Positions 42,360 through 51,719 of a stretch of 64,000 nt of DNA are shown piece after piece; within the stretch, counting starts at the first letter, position 1; every line of letters starts with the position of its first letter. Location of the stretch: NCBI GenBank assembly GCA_039621445.1, contig CP154955.1, forward strand, positions 59,675,564 to 59,739,563, in the 5' to 3' direction. This DNA comes from Euglena gracilis (Eukaryota > Euglenida > Euglenophyceae > Euglenales). The translations under genes were made by a program, and so were the position numbers. The notes under the pieces were generated by a model that was not told the origin of the DNA, searched no databases, and was given only the letters and a program-made list of their open reading frames with translations.

Positions 42360-42567
42360 CTTTGGGTAGCAAATGCCGAATTTGGTGTGCCAGATCGGAA
42401 ATTTGAGAGGCAAATTCCTAATTTTGTGTGCCAATTCCTAATTTTGAGGACCAAATTACTGATTTCATGTGTAAATTCCTATTTTTGAGTGGCAAATGCC
42501 TAATTTTGGGTGTGAAAATGCTGAATTTTGACTGGTAATCCGTAATTTGCTGTGCCAATGCCTCATT
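42360..42567. repeat. minisatellite, GCAAATGCCTAATTTTGGGT-like unit, left part
   Basis: About 10 degenerate copies of a 20- to 22-bp unit. The array continues at 44243-44680 on the other side of the TTAA-flanked element. Confidence 0.85.
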
Positions 42568-42768
42568 TTAAGGCTGTGTTTATAGCAACATGGCTTTGGT
42601 CAAAGTCTGTGTTTCTAAACACAGACTTTGACGTGCCGAAGTCCGTGTTTAGAAACACAGACTTTGACCTAAGTCTGTGTTTCTAAACACGGACTCCGAC
42701 CAGGAAAACTCTGTTCACAGTATTTGGACCCTGAAACATCCCAATGATGCAGAAATAAAGGACTTTGG

Positions 42769-43255
42769 GGGGGGGTCAATTTTTGGGCTTTGGCCAAGAG
42801 AAAATGGCCACTTTGAGGGGGGGGACAAATTTGCCAAAACGGCTATTGTGAGGGAGGGGACACTTTGGGGGGGGGGTCAATTTTGGGCTTTGGCGCCTTC
42901 GGCGCCAAGAGAAAATGGCCCCTTTGAGGGGGGGGAACAAATTTGCCAAAACAGCCATTGTGAGGGAGGGGACACTTGGGGGGGGGGTCAATTTTTGGGC
43001 TTTGGCGCCTTCGGCGCCAAGAGAAAAATGCCACTTTGAGGGGGGGGGAACAAATTTGCCAAAACGGCCATTGTGAGGGAGGGGACACTTTGGGGGGGGG
43101 TCAATTTTTGGGCTTATGCGCCAAGAGAAAATGACCACTTTGAGGGGGGGGAACAAATTTACCAAAACGGCAGGGAGGGGACACTTTGGGGGGGGGTCAA
43201 TTTTTGGGCTTCGGCTCATTCGGCGCCAAGAGGAAATGACCACTTTGAGGTGTTT
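42769..43255. repeat. tandem array of about 100-bp units with GGCGCC hairpins
   Basis: Five copies of GGGGGTCAATTTTTGGGCTT, an optional GGCGCCTTCGGCGCC hairpin, GAGAAAATGGCCACTTTGAG, ACAAATTTGCCAAAACGGC and GAGGGAGGGGACACTT. Unit length varies with the presence of the hairpin. Confidence 0.9.
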
Positions 43256-43481
43256 TTTTCTGTCCTAGTAGCCCAGAGGGTGGCTCCCCAAAAATATCAC
43301 CTTACAAGGTTAAGGTTAGGTTAGGTAACATCTGCTCATCAACTTTTGGGAGCTACCAAAGAACTCTTGGATCGTGGGTGCAGCGCCCAGAGCATTCTCA
43401 TCAACGTTGCAAAGTGAAGCACGCAAAATGGGGTATGCAAAAGGAAAGGAGAGGATGTAATCTTGTGTCGTCTTTCACATA

Positions 43482-43884
43482 CCATGCCCCCCCCCTTTAC
43501 TGTTCCCCCCCCCCTTACTGTTCCCATTGGGGGGACGGGAACAGTACAGTGTCATAGCACTTTTTGTAAAGGATTCTTGGAACACAAGGCAAAAAGGGGG
43601 ATTTTTTTGGTCGGTTTTTGGTGCTTTCCATCCCACCAAAATCCAACCTAATGCCAAAATGGATGTTGTGGAGGTGCAATTTTCAAGCATGTAAACCAAA
43701 AAAGCTTCATTTTAGCATTTTAGGTGGCCTTTTGGCTCTAACTTGGTTGGTTGGTTCATGGCCCATGGGAACAGTAAGGGGGGGGGAGCTCGTCCCCCCC
43801 CCCCTTACTGTTCCCCCCCCCTTACTGTTCCCATGGACCCAAAAGGGGGCCACGGGACGGGAACAGTAAGGGGGGGGGGCATGG
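43482..43884. mobile_element. TA-flanked MITE with C-run termini, nested in the TTAA element
   Basis: Ends CCATGCCCCCCCCCTTTACT and its inverse AGTAAGGGGGGGGGGCATGG, continuing into CTGTTCCC/GGGAACAG. Both ends are flanked by TA (43480-43481 and 43885-43886), as for Tc1/mariner-type elements. Additional internal CTTACTGTTCCC copies give it a layered structure. A related block (CTGTCATAGCACTTTTT) lies at 61287. Confidence 0.72.
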
Positions 43885-44143
43885 TATGTTCCCATGTTTA
43901 ACGGTAATGTTACCACTATTTCGAAAGGATTCTAGTTCGGAAGACCACAGACGGTGGCCAAAAACTGCCCGGCGGCCACATATTCTTATTCTGAGGTTTC
44001 CGGCCGTCCCGGAGCTGTGCAGCGGATCCTAATTCAGCTTCGCTTTGTCCCAAAAATCTGTCGTCAGTCTGCCGTCCGTCGTCGAGGTTGAGAAACACAG
44101 ACTTTGACCAAAGCCATGTTGCTTTATAAACACAGCCTTAAAT

Positions 44144-44241
44144 AACTGCGTCTTAAACGCAGACTCTGACCTGAGTCTGCGTTTCGAAACGCAGACTCAG
44201 GTCAGCGTCTGCTGACCTGAGTCTGCGTTTAAGACGCAGTT
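44144..44241. repeat. 98-bp palindrome
   Basis: The outer 23 bp (AACTGCGTCTTAAACGCAG and four further bases) are perfectly inverted at the right edge. Inside lie three more inverted copies of GAGTCTGCGTTTCGAAACGC-like sequence. It is only 2 bp from the right TTAA of the neighbouring element and its repeat words resemble that element's AAACACAGACTTTGAC palindromes. Confidence 0.88.
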
Positions 44242-44242
44242 C

Positions 44243-44680
44243 TTGATATAGAGTTATTTGATAAAAAGGTTCCTAATTTTCAGTTGCAAATGCCTAATTT
44301 GGGGTGGGCAATGTCCAAATTTGGGTTTGCAAATGCCTAATTTTGGGTCATGCTAGTTTAGAGTTGCAAATGCTTTGGTGTCCTAGTTCCGTATTTTGAG
44401 AAACAAATTCTGAATTTAGTGGGCAATGCCTGATTTTGAGGAGCAAACTCCTAATTTCATGTGCAAATTCATAATTTTGAGTGGCAAATGCCAAATTTAG
44501 GGTGTAAACACCAAAATTTGAGTGATAATCCTTAATTTGGTGTGTGAATGCCTAATTTTGTGTGCAAATCCTAATTATGAAATGGTTCCTATTTTGAGAG
44601 GCAAATGCCTAATCTGGGGGGCAATGTCTAATTTTGGGTGTAAACTCCTATTTTCAGGTGGAAAATGCACAATTTTGGGT
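44243..44680. repeat. minisatellite, GCAAATGCCTAATTTTGGGT-like unit, right part
   Basis: About 20 degenerate copies of the same unit as 42360-42567. The element and palindrome split one original array. Confidence 0.85.
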
Positions 44681-44845
44681 GGCATGAGTCATAGTGGGCC
44701 GGGCTGTTTTTTTTTGACGTTGATTTTTTTGTTTTTTTTTAATTCTAACAATGATTTTTTTAAAAAAAAACAAAAAAAAACGCCCACTAGGTTTTGCATG
44801 GAAAATTTTTTGGGTTGGTTGTGTGTGGTGACCCCAGCCTTGAAG

Positions 44846-45390
44846 TCATGGTGACCCCAGCTTTTTATTGCCGCATTGTGGTGGAATGCATAGTGATGAC
44901 CGTAGCTTGCTTTGGCAGTTCAAATACATAACCGGCGTGCACCTTTTATGTACATGATGCTCCGGCGGGCAAGAAATGTACATTCCACGTCGTCCCGAGG
45001 GGACTCGGTGGGGCGTTCTATGTACAACATGTACAAAGCGATTGTGTACAAAGAATGTTCGGTAACTTGGTGAGAGGTTAGTGGAAAATGAGCGAGGCTC
45101 ACCTTCAAAAAATAGTGCTTGGGGGGAGGGGTGTGGCTCTTGTTTGCCTTCGTTGGCATGTTTGTCTTGGGCAGTTGGGTGTGGGTCATATACAATGGAG
45201 AGTGTTTTGTAGGAAGAACAAGAAAATGGCATCTGCATTATATGTCAGCCATTTTGGCTTGTTATGGTTTGTTTTTTTGCGTTTTTCCACTTCGTGCGCA
45301 CTGCACTAGAGGTCAAAGGGGGTGGTGCGGTCATAGGGGGTCGTGGTTTTGAGGGCAGCCTGGGGTGCACGTTTGTGACTTTCGGGTGGT
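44846..45390 (-). mobile_element. 3' untranslated region of retrotransposon fragment C
   Basis: On the minus strand this follows the stop of the C-terminal coding fragment at 45390. A block containing GAGCGAGGCTCACCTTCAA (plus strand about 45090-45150) is repeated with high similarity at about 49345-49410, downstream of fragment D. Confidence 0.6.
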
Positions 45391-45946
45391 TATGGAGAGT
45401 AAGGTGCATGAGAAGCTGTGGAGCTTGATGGAGTGTCCATGTTGAAGTCAGTGGAGAGGTCAGTGAAGAAGCTCCAGATGAATTGTTTTGAGATTTCTTT
45501 TGCCAATGTCAGGGACAAGCCTTGCCAAACGTCTGCTTCCACTTGGCGTTGGAGCCATCCCTCCCGTTGGCCCCTTTTCAGGAGGGTGGACATCAAAGTG
45601 CGGCCTTCTTGGCCGATCCCACCAAAACAGTCCAAGACAAAGGCTGTGAGCCTCCAGCCGCGGCGTGCACAAGCAGTATCATATTTTCGGTGTTTGTCCT
45701 TCTCTTGTCTTTCTTGCCAAGCCTGCAATTGAGAAGCTTGAGCCAGGGGATTGCTTGGTATCTGAGTATGGCGGATGGTGACATCAATCGCAACCTGGGC
45801 ATCACTGTCCAGCCGTGGAATGAAAACATCACCCGGCCGGGAGTGTCGTCAGCACGTTGCTCCTTCTTAGTTTGGAAACCTACTCGCTGAGCCAGGGATG
45901 TAAAGTAGTCTTGCATTGTTGTATGCCGCCGGGTAAGATTGTTGGG

Positions 45947-46272
45947 GCGACGGCAGTACAGTTGGGGTTTTTTGGGGACCCCCCCTGTACAGTTGGGATT
46001 TTTGGTACCCCCCCCCCTAGTGCCGACCCCCCCGAGACAGATGAAAATTTTGACACAAAAAATGGCCTTTTTAGACCAAAAAAAGGCCCTAAAAATTTTT
46101 TCCGGCGCCTTTGGCGCCGGTTTTTGGCCAATTTTTGAGGGGGGGTTGGCAATACAGTTGGGACCCCAGGACCCTCCCCCCCCCTGTGTTGAGACAGTAC
46201 GGCAAAAAAGTGCTAAAAAATGCAAAAAAAAAAACTGACCTCGGGACCCCCCCTCCCCCCCCCCTGCCAAAG
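45947..46272. mobile_element. G/C-run element inserted in fragment C
   Basis: Its left side has CAGTACAGTTGGGGTTTTTT and repeats of TACAGTTGGG; the right side has C runs and CTGCC. A CCGGCGCCTTTGGCGCCGG hairpin lies at about 46101-46119. It falls between coding segments that are adjacent in element B. Exact ends and duplication are not resolved. Confidence 0.6.
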
Positions 46273-46536
46273 CTCCGTTGTATTTGCAGCAGAGCAAGTG
46301 GTGACCAGAGACATCAAGTTGACCATGGCATTTTGGGCAAAGCAAGGTGGTGTTGTTTGCAGGTTCGGTGAGAGCCATTCCAACATTCCACGGCAAGAGG
46401 CACCAAAATTCGGCAGATGGCAAGAGAGTCCGTTTTGCAGTGCTGGGTACTGCCGCTGTCCAAGCCATTGCATGTGGTTGGCATTGACTTTGGAAACGTT
46501 CCTATTCCATCCATGGCGGGGCCTTGCTCAGCTTTG

Positions 46537-46893
46537 GGGGCGGACGGACGGACGGACGGATGGCTGGTGAAAAAAGCGAAGGTCCAGACGGACGGCTGAC
46601 CTTGTGGGCTTGGTCCAAACGGCTGAAAAAAATGCACTTGGTCCAGCTAGCCGGCTGGCCGGCTGGCCGGCTAGCCGGCCGGGTCTTTGGAAGCGCAGGC
46701 GTCTCAGTGCACGCGACTCTGGGCGGATATATACCAATTTTTTTTTGGTCCGGCCGGCTGGCAAGACAGACATTGGTCTGGCTTGACGGACGGCTGGCGA
46801 AAAAATGCTTCATCCGGACGGACGGCTGGGCGTCCAGCATTGGTCCGGCTGAAGAGGTCCGGACGGCTCGGACGGCTAGCCGGCCAGCCGCCC
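46537..46893. mobile_element. GGACGGACGG/GCTAGCCGGC-rich element inserted in fragment C
   Basis: Starts GGGGGCGGACGGACGG and ends AGCCGGCCAGCCGCCCCC. The interior has (GGAC)n and (CCGGCTGG)n tracts on both sides of a unique centre. It interrupts fragment C between segments that are continuous in element B (…ARQT and the following residues). Confidence 0.65.
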
Positions 46894-47421
46894 CCTTTGT
46901 TTGCCTTGCAGTAGCGAACTGAGAGTTCCACCATTTTTGGGCAGTGTGGGGGCTTTGCACTGCCTGAATCAGGGCACTGTCATCCAACCATTGGGGCAAG
47001 GGAGCAGTCAGTCAAGACCACGTCCGATGTAATCCACAATACCAGCGATGCGTGCTGACAATCGGATGAGGCTTGGGAGATCAGGCGGTGAACTTTGGGT
47101 TTTTCGGGCGGGACCCCTCCACCCCCCCCTCTTCATTGGAAATACATGGACGAACTTCACCGGCAGTGTGGTGCCAAAGTCTTTTTTACGAATAAAACAC
47201 CATTCCGACAATTCGACGCCGTCTTAAACGTCTTTTTCAGTCATTTTCTTCGGGAAAAAAACATGACAGTCTTAAACATTCGCGGCGATCGCGGACAGAA
47301 GGACTTCCAAATTGGGAGACAAAACTGGTGTGTTCTCCCCCTTGAAATTCGTTGTTTTTCTTTGTCTGGAACTCAGAATCCAACTATTTGAAGGATAAGG
47401 AATGTATTGATGCAAAATTTA

Positions 47422-47620
47422 CCACTACCCCCCCCTTATCTGACCCCCCCCTTAATTGAGCATTTGGGGCCGGGGAAAAAAATTTTCAAGGCGCCGAAAA
47501 TTTTTTTGACCTCTCTCAAAGCCAAATTTTTGACCCCCCCCTTATTTGGCCCCCCCCTTAATTGAGCATTTGGGGGGTCTTTTAGGTCGTAGGTGTGCTC
47601 AAATAAGGGGGGGGTAGTGG
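47422..47620. mobile_element. TA-flanked MITE with C-run termini
   Basis: Ends CCACTACCCCCCCCTTAT and ATAAGGGGGGGGTAGTGG are inverted and flanked by TA on both sides (47420-47421 and 47621-47622). The interior repeats TTAATTGAGCATTTGGGG and has an AAGGCGCCGAAAA motif. It is 199 bp without coding capacity. Confidence 0.75.
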
Positions 47621-48740
47621 TATTGAACGTCGAAGCAGGCACGCCCCCCTGAAGGTGACTTTTGAAGAATTGTTCTCCTGGTCTTTTCTGGTGCATCTGG
47701 ACCACTTTCAAAAATTTGCCATTTTTTCCAAAATACGCTCCGCTGCGTGACATTTTTGAGTGCCACCCTCTTGTGTGGCAGGTCTTCTATTGTGCGTTCT
47801 GTTTTTTCTATCATTTTCTGGCGTTCCATATGTTTTATGGTGGTGTTTTACATGAAGGAACTTTTGCTTCCATTTCACAGAGAACACTTGCTACAGCTCT
47901 GTCTTTGGCCTGTGTTTTGGCAGTGTTTTCACCTGGCATTGTGTGCTTTTAATTTTTGGACATGTGGCTTCACTCTGGAATTTTGCCAGGTTTGCCAATG
48001 TTCTTTTTTTCCGTCCCATTTGTCCGTCATCCATGTTGTGTTTCATGTATGATTCTTCCACTCACAGGTTCTACGTGTAGAATGTGAAGTTTAGTCAAAG
48101 AAAAGCTGTCAACTGGGGGGTCTTTTTGCTACAGAAGGTTGCAAAGAAGGTTGTGCTTGATGAGGTTGGCAAAATGTTGGCAAACAGGGGTGGCAAAATG
48201 TTGGCCCATTGGGGCCACAAAAAGTTGGCCCAGTGGGGTGGCAAAGTGTTGGTCCACTGGGGTGGCAATGTTACAGGCCTCTAGGGTGGCAAAAAGTTGT
48301 GAAATGTGGGCTGAATGACCAGAGGTGGTGGACAGATTTTTGGGAGAGGCTTCAAAGAGGCTTCTTCACCAAGTAACCAAGTAACTTCTTCACCAAGTAC
48401 TTGAATAAAACTTGACCCCACCAGGGGCTTTCAAGATATGGTGAATATGCGATCGAAAAAAAATTGATACTCAGAAGCTATTTCGGACTTCAGACCCAAG
48501 ACACGGCCTAGGAGGAACACTCCGAGCCGAAATTCGTGGCGGGTGAGATATTTACAACAAAGTGTCCGCAATTGGTACCTTGGGGAGGCTTTGGTATGGG
48601 TAGTGGCGCGTAGGGAACAACAGAGTGACAGCAAGAGAGCAAGGGCGGAAAGGAATGTTCAATGGTACGGCTGCAGGGACAGAAGAGAGTTGTGGCAGTG
48701 GTGGCGAGTTTGAGGGTAAGGGAGTTGGTCCAGGTAGGGC
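47621..48740. other. no gene supported; one tandem repeat
   Basis: T-rich unique sequence is followed by about five 30-bp repeats of GGTGGCAAAATGTTGGCCCA type (48163-48300). CCCCACCAGGGGCTTTCAA (48416-48434) and the following GCGATCGAAAAAAAATTGATAC block are repeated next to the 5' side of element B at 58856-58910, so this is probably another retrotransposon 5' remnant. Confidence 0.5.
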
Positions 48741-48830
48741 TGTTTCGATTAATTGATTAATCGACTAATCGTTTGTCATCGCCGATTATTCGAATCTTTC
48801 GGCCCAGGGAGATAAATCGTTCAAAAAAAA
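48735..48830. mobile_element. possible terminus of a hAT transposon
   Basis: CAGGTAGGGCTGTTTCGATT followed by repeated TAATYGAYTAATCG words resembles hAT termini. Only one end is seen and no target duplication was found. Confidence 0.4.
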
Positions 48831-49077
48831 TCGTTCACTCTGAATGCCACGCACGATGGGCACGATATTTGCTGAAAGCACCCAATTTCGGACAGTCACC
48901 AGTAATACAATGCACTACTACCTGCTGGTACTACCTGCTGTGATGCGGCGTCTCTCTTCCCTCTGCCTCCTGCGCTACTCGCTACTTTGATATGCGAACG
49001 GAAAAAAAATAGACACTCAGAAAGTGTGGTTTTTTTTTAGCAACACAATTGGACGTGGTCCTTATTCACGGTGGGTA

Positions 49078-49228
49078 GCACAGCTTCACCCAGACCGTGC
49101 CCCGGGCCCAGGGAAACGTCTCTTTTGGCCCTCGCCACAAGGAGAACCTCCTCATGACTCCCTGTGCGCTCACAGGTCAGCGGTAGCTATACTGAGGGGT
49201 TTACAAAGAGGTGTTCGGTGACTGGGTG
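49078..49228 (-). mobile_element. short fragment matching the 5' part of element A
   Basis: GCTTCACCCAGACCGTGCC and GGGCCCAGGGAAACGTCTC are nearly identical to 53603-53645 in element A. The preceding GAACGGAAAAAAAATAGACA block is shared with 58890. Confidence 0.6.
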
Positions 49229-49628
49229 AGAGGTCAGTGGAAAATGAGCGAGGCATCTTCAATATATAAAGTGCCAGGGGGGGCGTGTGTGTTCTGGTGT
49301 TGCCTTCTTTGGCGTGTTTGTGTCGTTACTGTTGCGAGTGGAAAATGAGCGAGGCTCACCTTCAATACATAGTGCTTGGGGGGAGGGGTGTGTGGCTCTT
49401 GTTGCCTTCGATGGCGTGTTTGTCTCGGGTGGTTCTTGTGCTGCCTTCCTTGGCGTGTGTGTGTTGTCGTTTGCACGGTTTGCGGTGAAATGGGGTTTGG
49501 ATTTTGTTTGAGTAGGGAGAGTGAGAGCCTGTGGAGGAGGTGTCGGCATTTGTGCATGTTTCAGTGTAGAAGCACCACACAAGTTGTTTTGATGTCTCTT
49601 TGGCTGTGAAAGTGTGTGGCTTTGCCAT
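49229..49628 (-). pseudogene. retrotransposon fragment D: last codons plus 3' UTR
   Basis: Only the C-terminal end is left on the minus strand (ETSKQLVWCFYTE...), matching the end of element B (EISKQLVWSFYTN). It is followed by a 3' UTR resembling that of fragment C, including the duplicated GAGCGAGG...CTTCAA block (49247 and 49346). Confidence 0.6.
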
Positions 49629-50077
49629 TTTCTACAGATGGCAGTGGTGGGGCGAACCGAGTCCACCGACCAGTGGCACAGCCTACTGGATTTGAGTGTT
49701 CAGGAGCCAAGGTTATATACAGAGCTGAAGTGTGGTGAGGTAAGGGCAAGGGCAAAGCCCAAGCGAAAGGGGATGAGGAGTGGCGGGTGTTTGGTGTGCA
49801 TGCGCCGGGCCCGTCGGGGATGTGGTACCAGGAGGCTGGTGTCGGGGTAATAGTCACCTTACGGGTTCAGGATCATGCGATCCGTGGCTCTTTCGGCCAC
49901 CCGCAGCTGCCGTGCTACTGCGCGGGCCAGCGTGATGGCCAAGTTTTCAGTCAATTCTTGAAACTTTCGTTGTTTGGATGTTCCAGAGTACGAGTTGGTT
50001 GCGAGGCGGAGGACATCATGGAGGAGCTTGGAGGCTGCTGGCCCCGTGCACCCCCAGGGGTCAAAGGCTGCCCCAAT

Positions 50078-50344
50078 CAGGCTTCTTTTTAAGACCCCCG
50101 GGGGGGGGAGGGGGGGGGTCCTCCCCACCCACCCAGGGTGGCGCGGGACCCCCCCGGGGGGGGGGGGCGGGGACCCCCCCAAAATCGGGCCCGCTAAAGG
50201 CAATTTTCAAAAATTTTCGGCGCTTCGTGCCGAAAAGGTATACCCGGCGCCTCCGGCGCGGGACCCCCCCCCCGGGGGGGGGTCCGGCCCGGACCCACCC
50301 ACCCCCCCCCAGGGGGGGGGGTAGGTGACTTAAAAAGAAGCCTG
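50078..50344. mobile_element. hAT-like MITE inside retrotransposon A, perfect 8-bp target duplication
   Basis: Begins CAGGCTTCTTTTTAAGACC and ends GACTTAAAAAGAAGCCTG, with GCCCCAAT on both sides (50070-50077 and 50345-50352). The interior has the same G/C runs, TTTTCGGCGCTTCGTGCCGA and GGTATACCCGGCGCC blocks as 25103-25380. The host retrotransposon frame reads into it on one side and resumes on the other, so the insertion postdates the retrotransposon. Confidence 0.9.
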
Positions 50345-51707
50345 GCCCCAATGTACTCCCATTGGTGGCGGGCGCACCGATCTTCCGCTTGGGATCGTTT
50401 GTGCATTTCAGCATCCGGTAAAGTACACTGAACTCGGGTTAAGTTCAGAGGCCATCGTGAGGGTGCCAGCGGGTGTTCGATGGTGACATCCACAGCAAGG
50501 TGCTTCCCTTTGTTCCACCCCAGCAGGAGGAGATCAGCGTCGCGGGTGCCAGCCTCACAGCCCTGTTCTTTGCGCAGGGTGATGCCTGAGCGTTGGCAGA
50601 GGTCGAAGATGGCGTCGCGGACGCAGTTGTGTCTTTCGGTGATGCCATTCCTTCTGCAAGCCAGGAGGTGGTCTCCGAAGGGGTCGACCGCCTCACCGCA
50701 CAAGGGGCACAAGAGCATATCTGTTGTTGGGATGAGGGGTAAACCGGTCCAGAAGCGCAATAGCAGTCTGTATTCATCTGGTGCTAGGACAGTGTTCACG
50801 GACCTGGACGGCAGGACGGTCATCCAATTCTGAAGGAAGGCAGAGGACTGGCAGCGAAGTCTGGCGATGTCCCGAAGAGGTGCACCCTCCTCCAGGGTTG
50901 CCACGCGAACGACGTGGAAACGTTCGGCCCACCACGATTGAGTGGAATGATCTGGGGTGGAAGAGGCCAAGGAGGAAGGGTTGGCGATCCAGGAGGCCAG
51001 TGGTTCGCTGTGCGGGCCCAAAGTATCACGGGCTAATTTGGCCACGGGGATGGTGTCCGGTAGCGGGTTCATGCGCCAGAGCGGAGGGATATTAAAGCTG
51101 GGTGCCCGTTGGGAAAACCCCACGCAGGCAGCCAGACGGGCAGCTGGTCTCTCCAACTGGGGGTCTGTGATACCCCACCCTGTCTTGTTGCAGGGCAAGG
51201 TGATTTGGTTCCAATGTAAGGCAGACAGAGGTGCCCCCACGATGTCACAGGCCGCGTGCCGGATGGAATCTGAGATGATTTGCACACTCTGTGTACCAGA
51301 GCAGATATTCGTTTGACGCAGAAGGTGTGTCACGCGACAGCCGTCCAAGCAGTTGCGTAGCAGACAGTGTTGCAGTTGGGGGTCCGGTAGTTGTTGGAGG
51401 CGCAAGATGGCATCCTGGAATTTTTCAGATGCCTTGGCCCAGGTAATGACAGAGAAGGTGCTGTCGCCGGGGTAGTCACATGGTACCCCAAGGTACAGGA
51501 TGCCTGTTCCCGGTCCCCATGGAGTGACTGGGAAGTTTTGTGCGAGGTGTTCGGGAGGGAAGATCTGAAGGACCGGGGGTTTTGGGGTGGCACAGGGGCC
51601 CACAAGGCGCATTTAGAGGGGTTGAGGCGGAGCCCGATGGAGCCGAGTGCCGTGGCCAAAGAAGCCGCAAAGGGCAAAACATCGACGGCAGGGCCGATGA
51701 CGGTTCC

Positions 51708-51719
51708 GTCGTCCAAATA
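51708..51719 (-). other. YLDD catalytic box of element A reverse transcriptase
   Basis: TAT TTG GAC GAC on the minus strand, in the context WYLDDGTVIG. The two Asp residues would bind catalytic metal. Confidence 0.9.

Larger units (their letters stand above)
42572..44137. mobile_element. TTAA-flanked non-autonomous DNA transposon
   Basis: Terminal inverted repeats of about 45 bp start GGCTGTGTTTATA at both ends and continue GCAACATGGCTTTGGTCAAA, with a 2-base indel between the two arms. Both ends are flanked by TTAA (42568-42571 and 44138-44141), the target duplication typical of piggyBac-type elements. Just inside the left end are palindromes of AAAGTCTGTGTTT / AAACACAGACTTT. The interior holds a tandem array (42769-43255) and a nested TA-flanked element (43482-43884), and has no transposase frame. 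Confidence 0.82.
45390..47090 (-). pseudogene. retrotransposon fragment C: RLE-type C-terminal region, twice interrupted
   Basis: In minus-strand order the pieces are 47085-46895 (SARIAGIVDYIGRGL and QWLDDSALIQAVQSPHT-like), 46520-46275 (KCHGQLDVSGHHLLCC, with the zinc-knuckle Cys/His residues) and 45940-45390 (MQDYFTSLAQRVGFQ and the end SKQFIWSFFTDL). All align with element B's last 430 codons, though in shifted frames. Two insertions, 45947-46272 and about 46537-46893, split the sequence. It is clearly inactive. The 5' RT portion is absent. Confidence 0.75.

Noticed and set aside
47662-48052. Two Phe/Cys-rich plus-strand frames with membrane-like composition.
   Set aside because: T-rich sequence gives hydrophobic frames by chance; no splice sites, motifs or GC3 bias.
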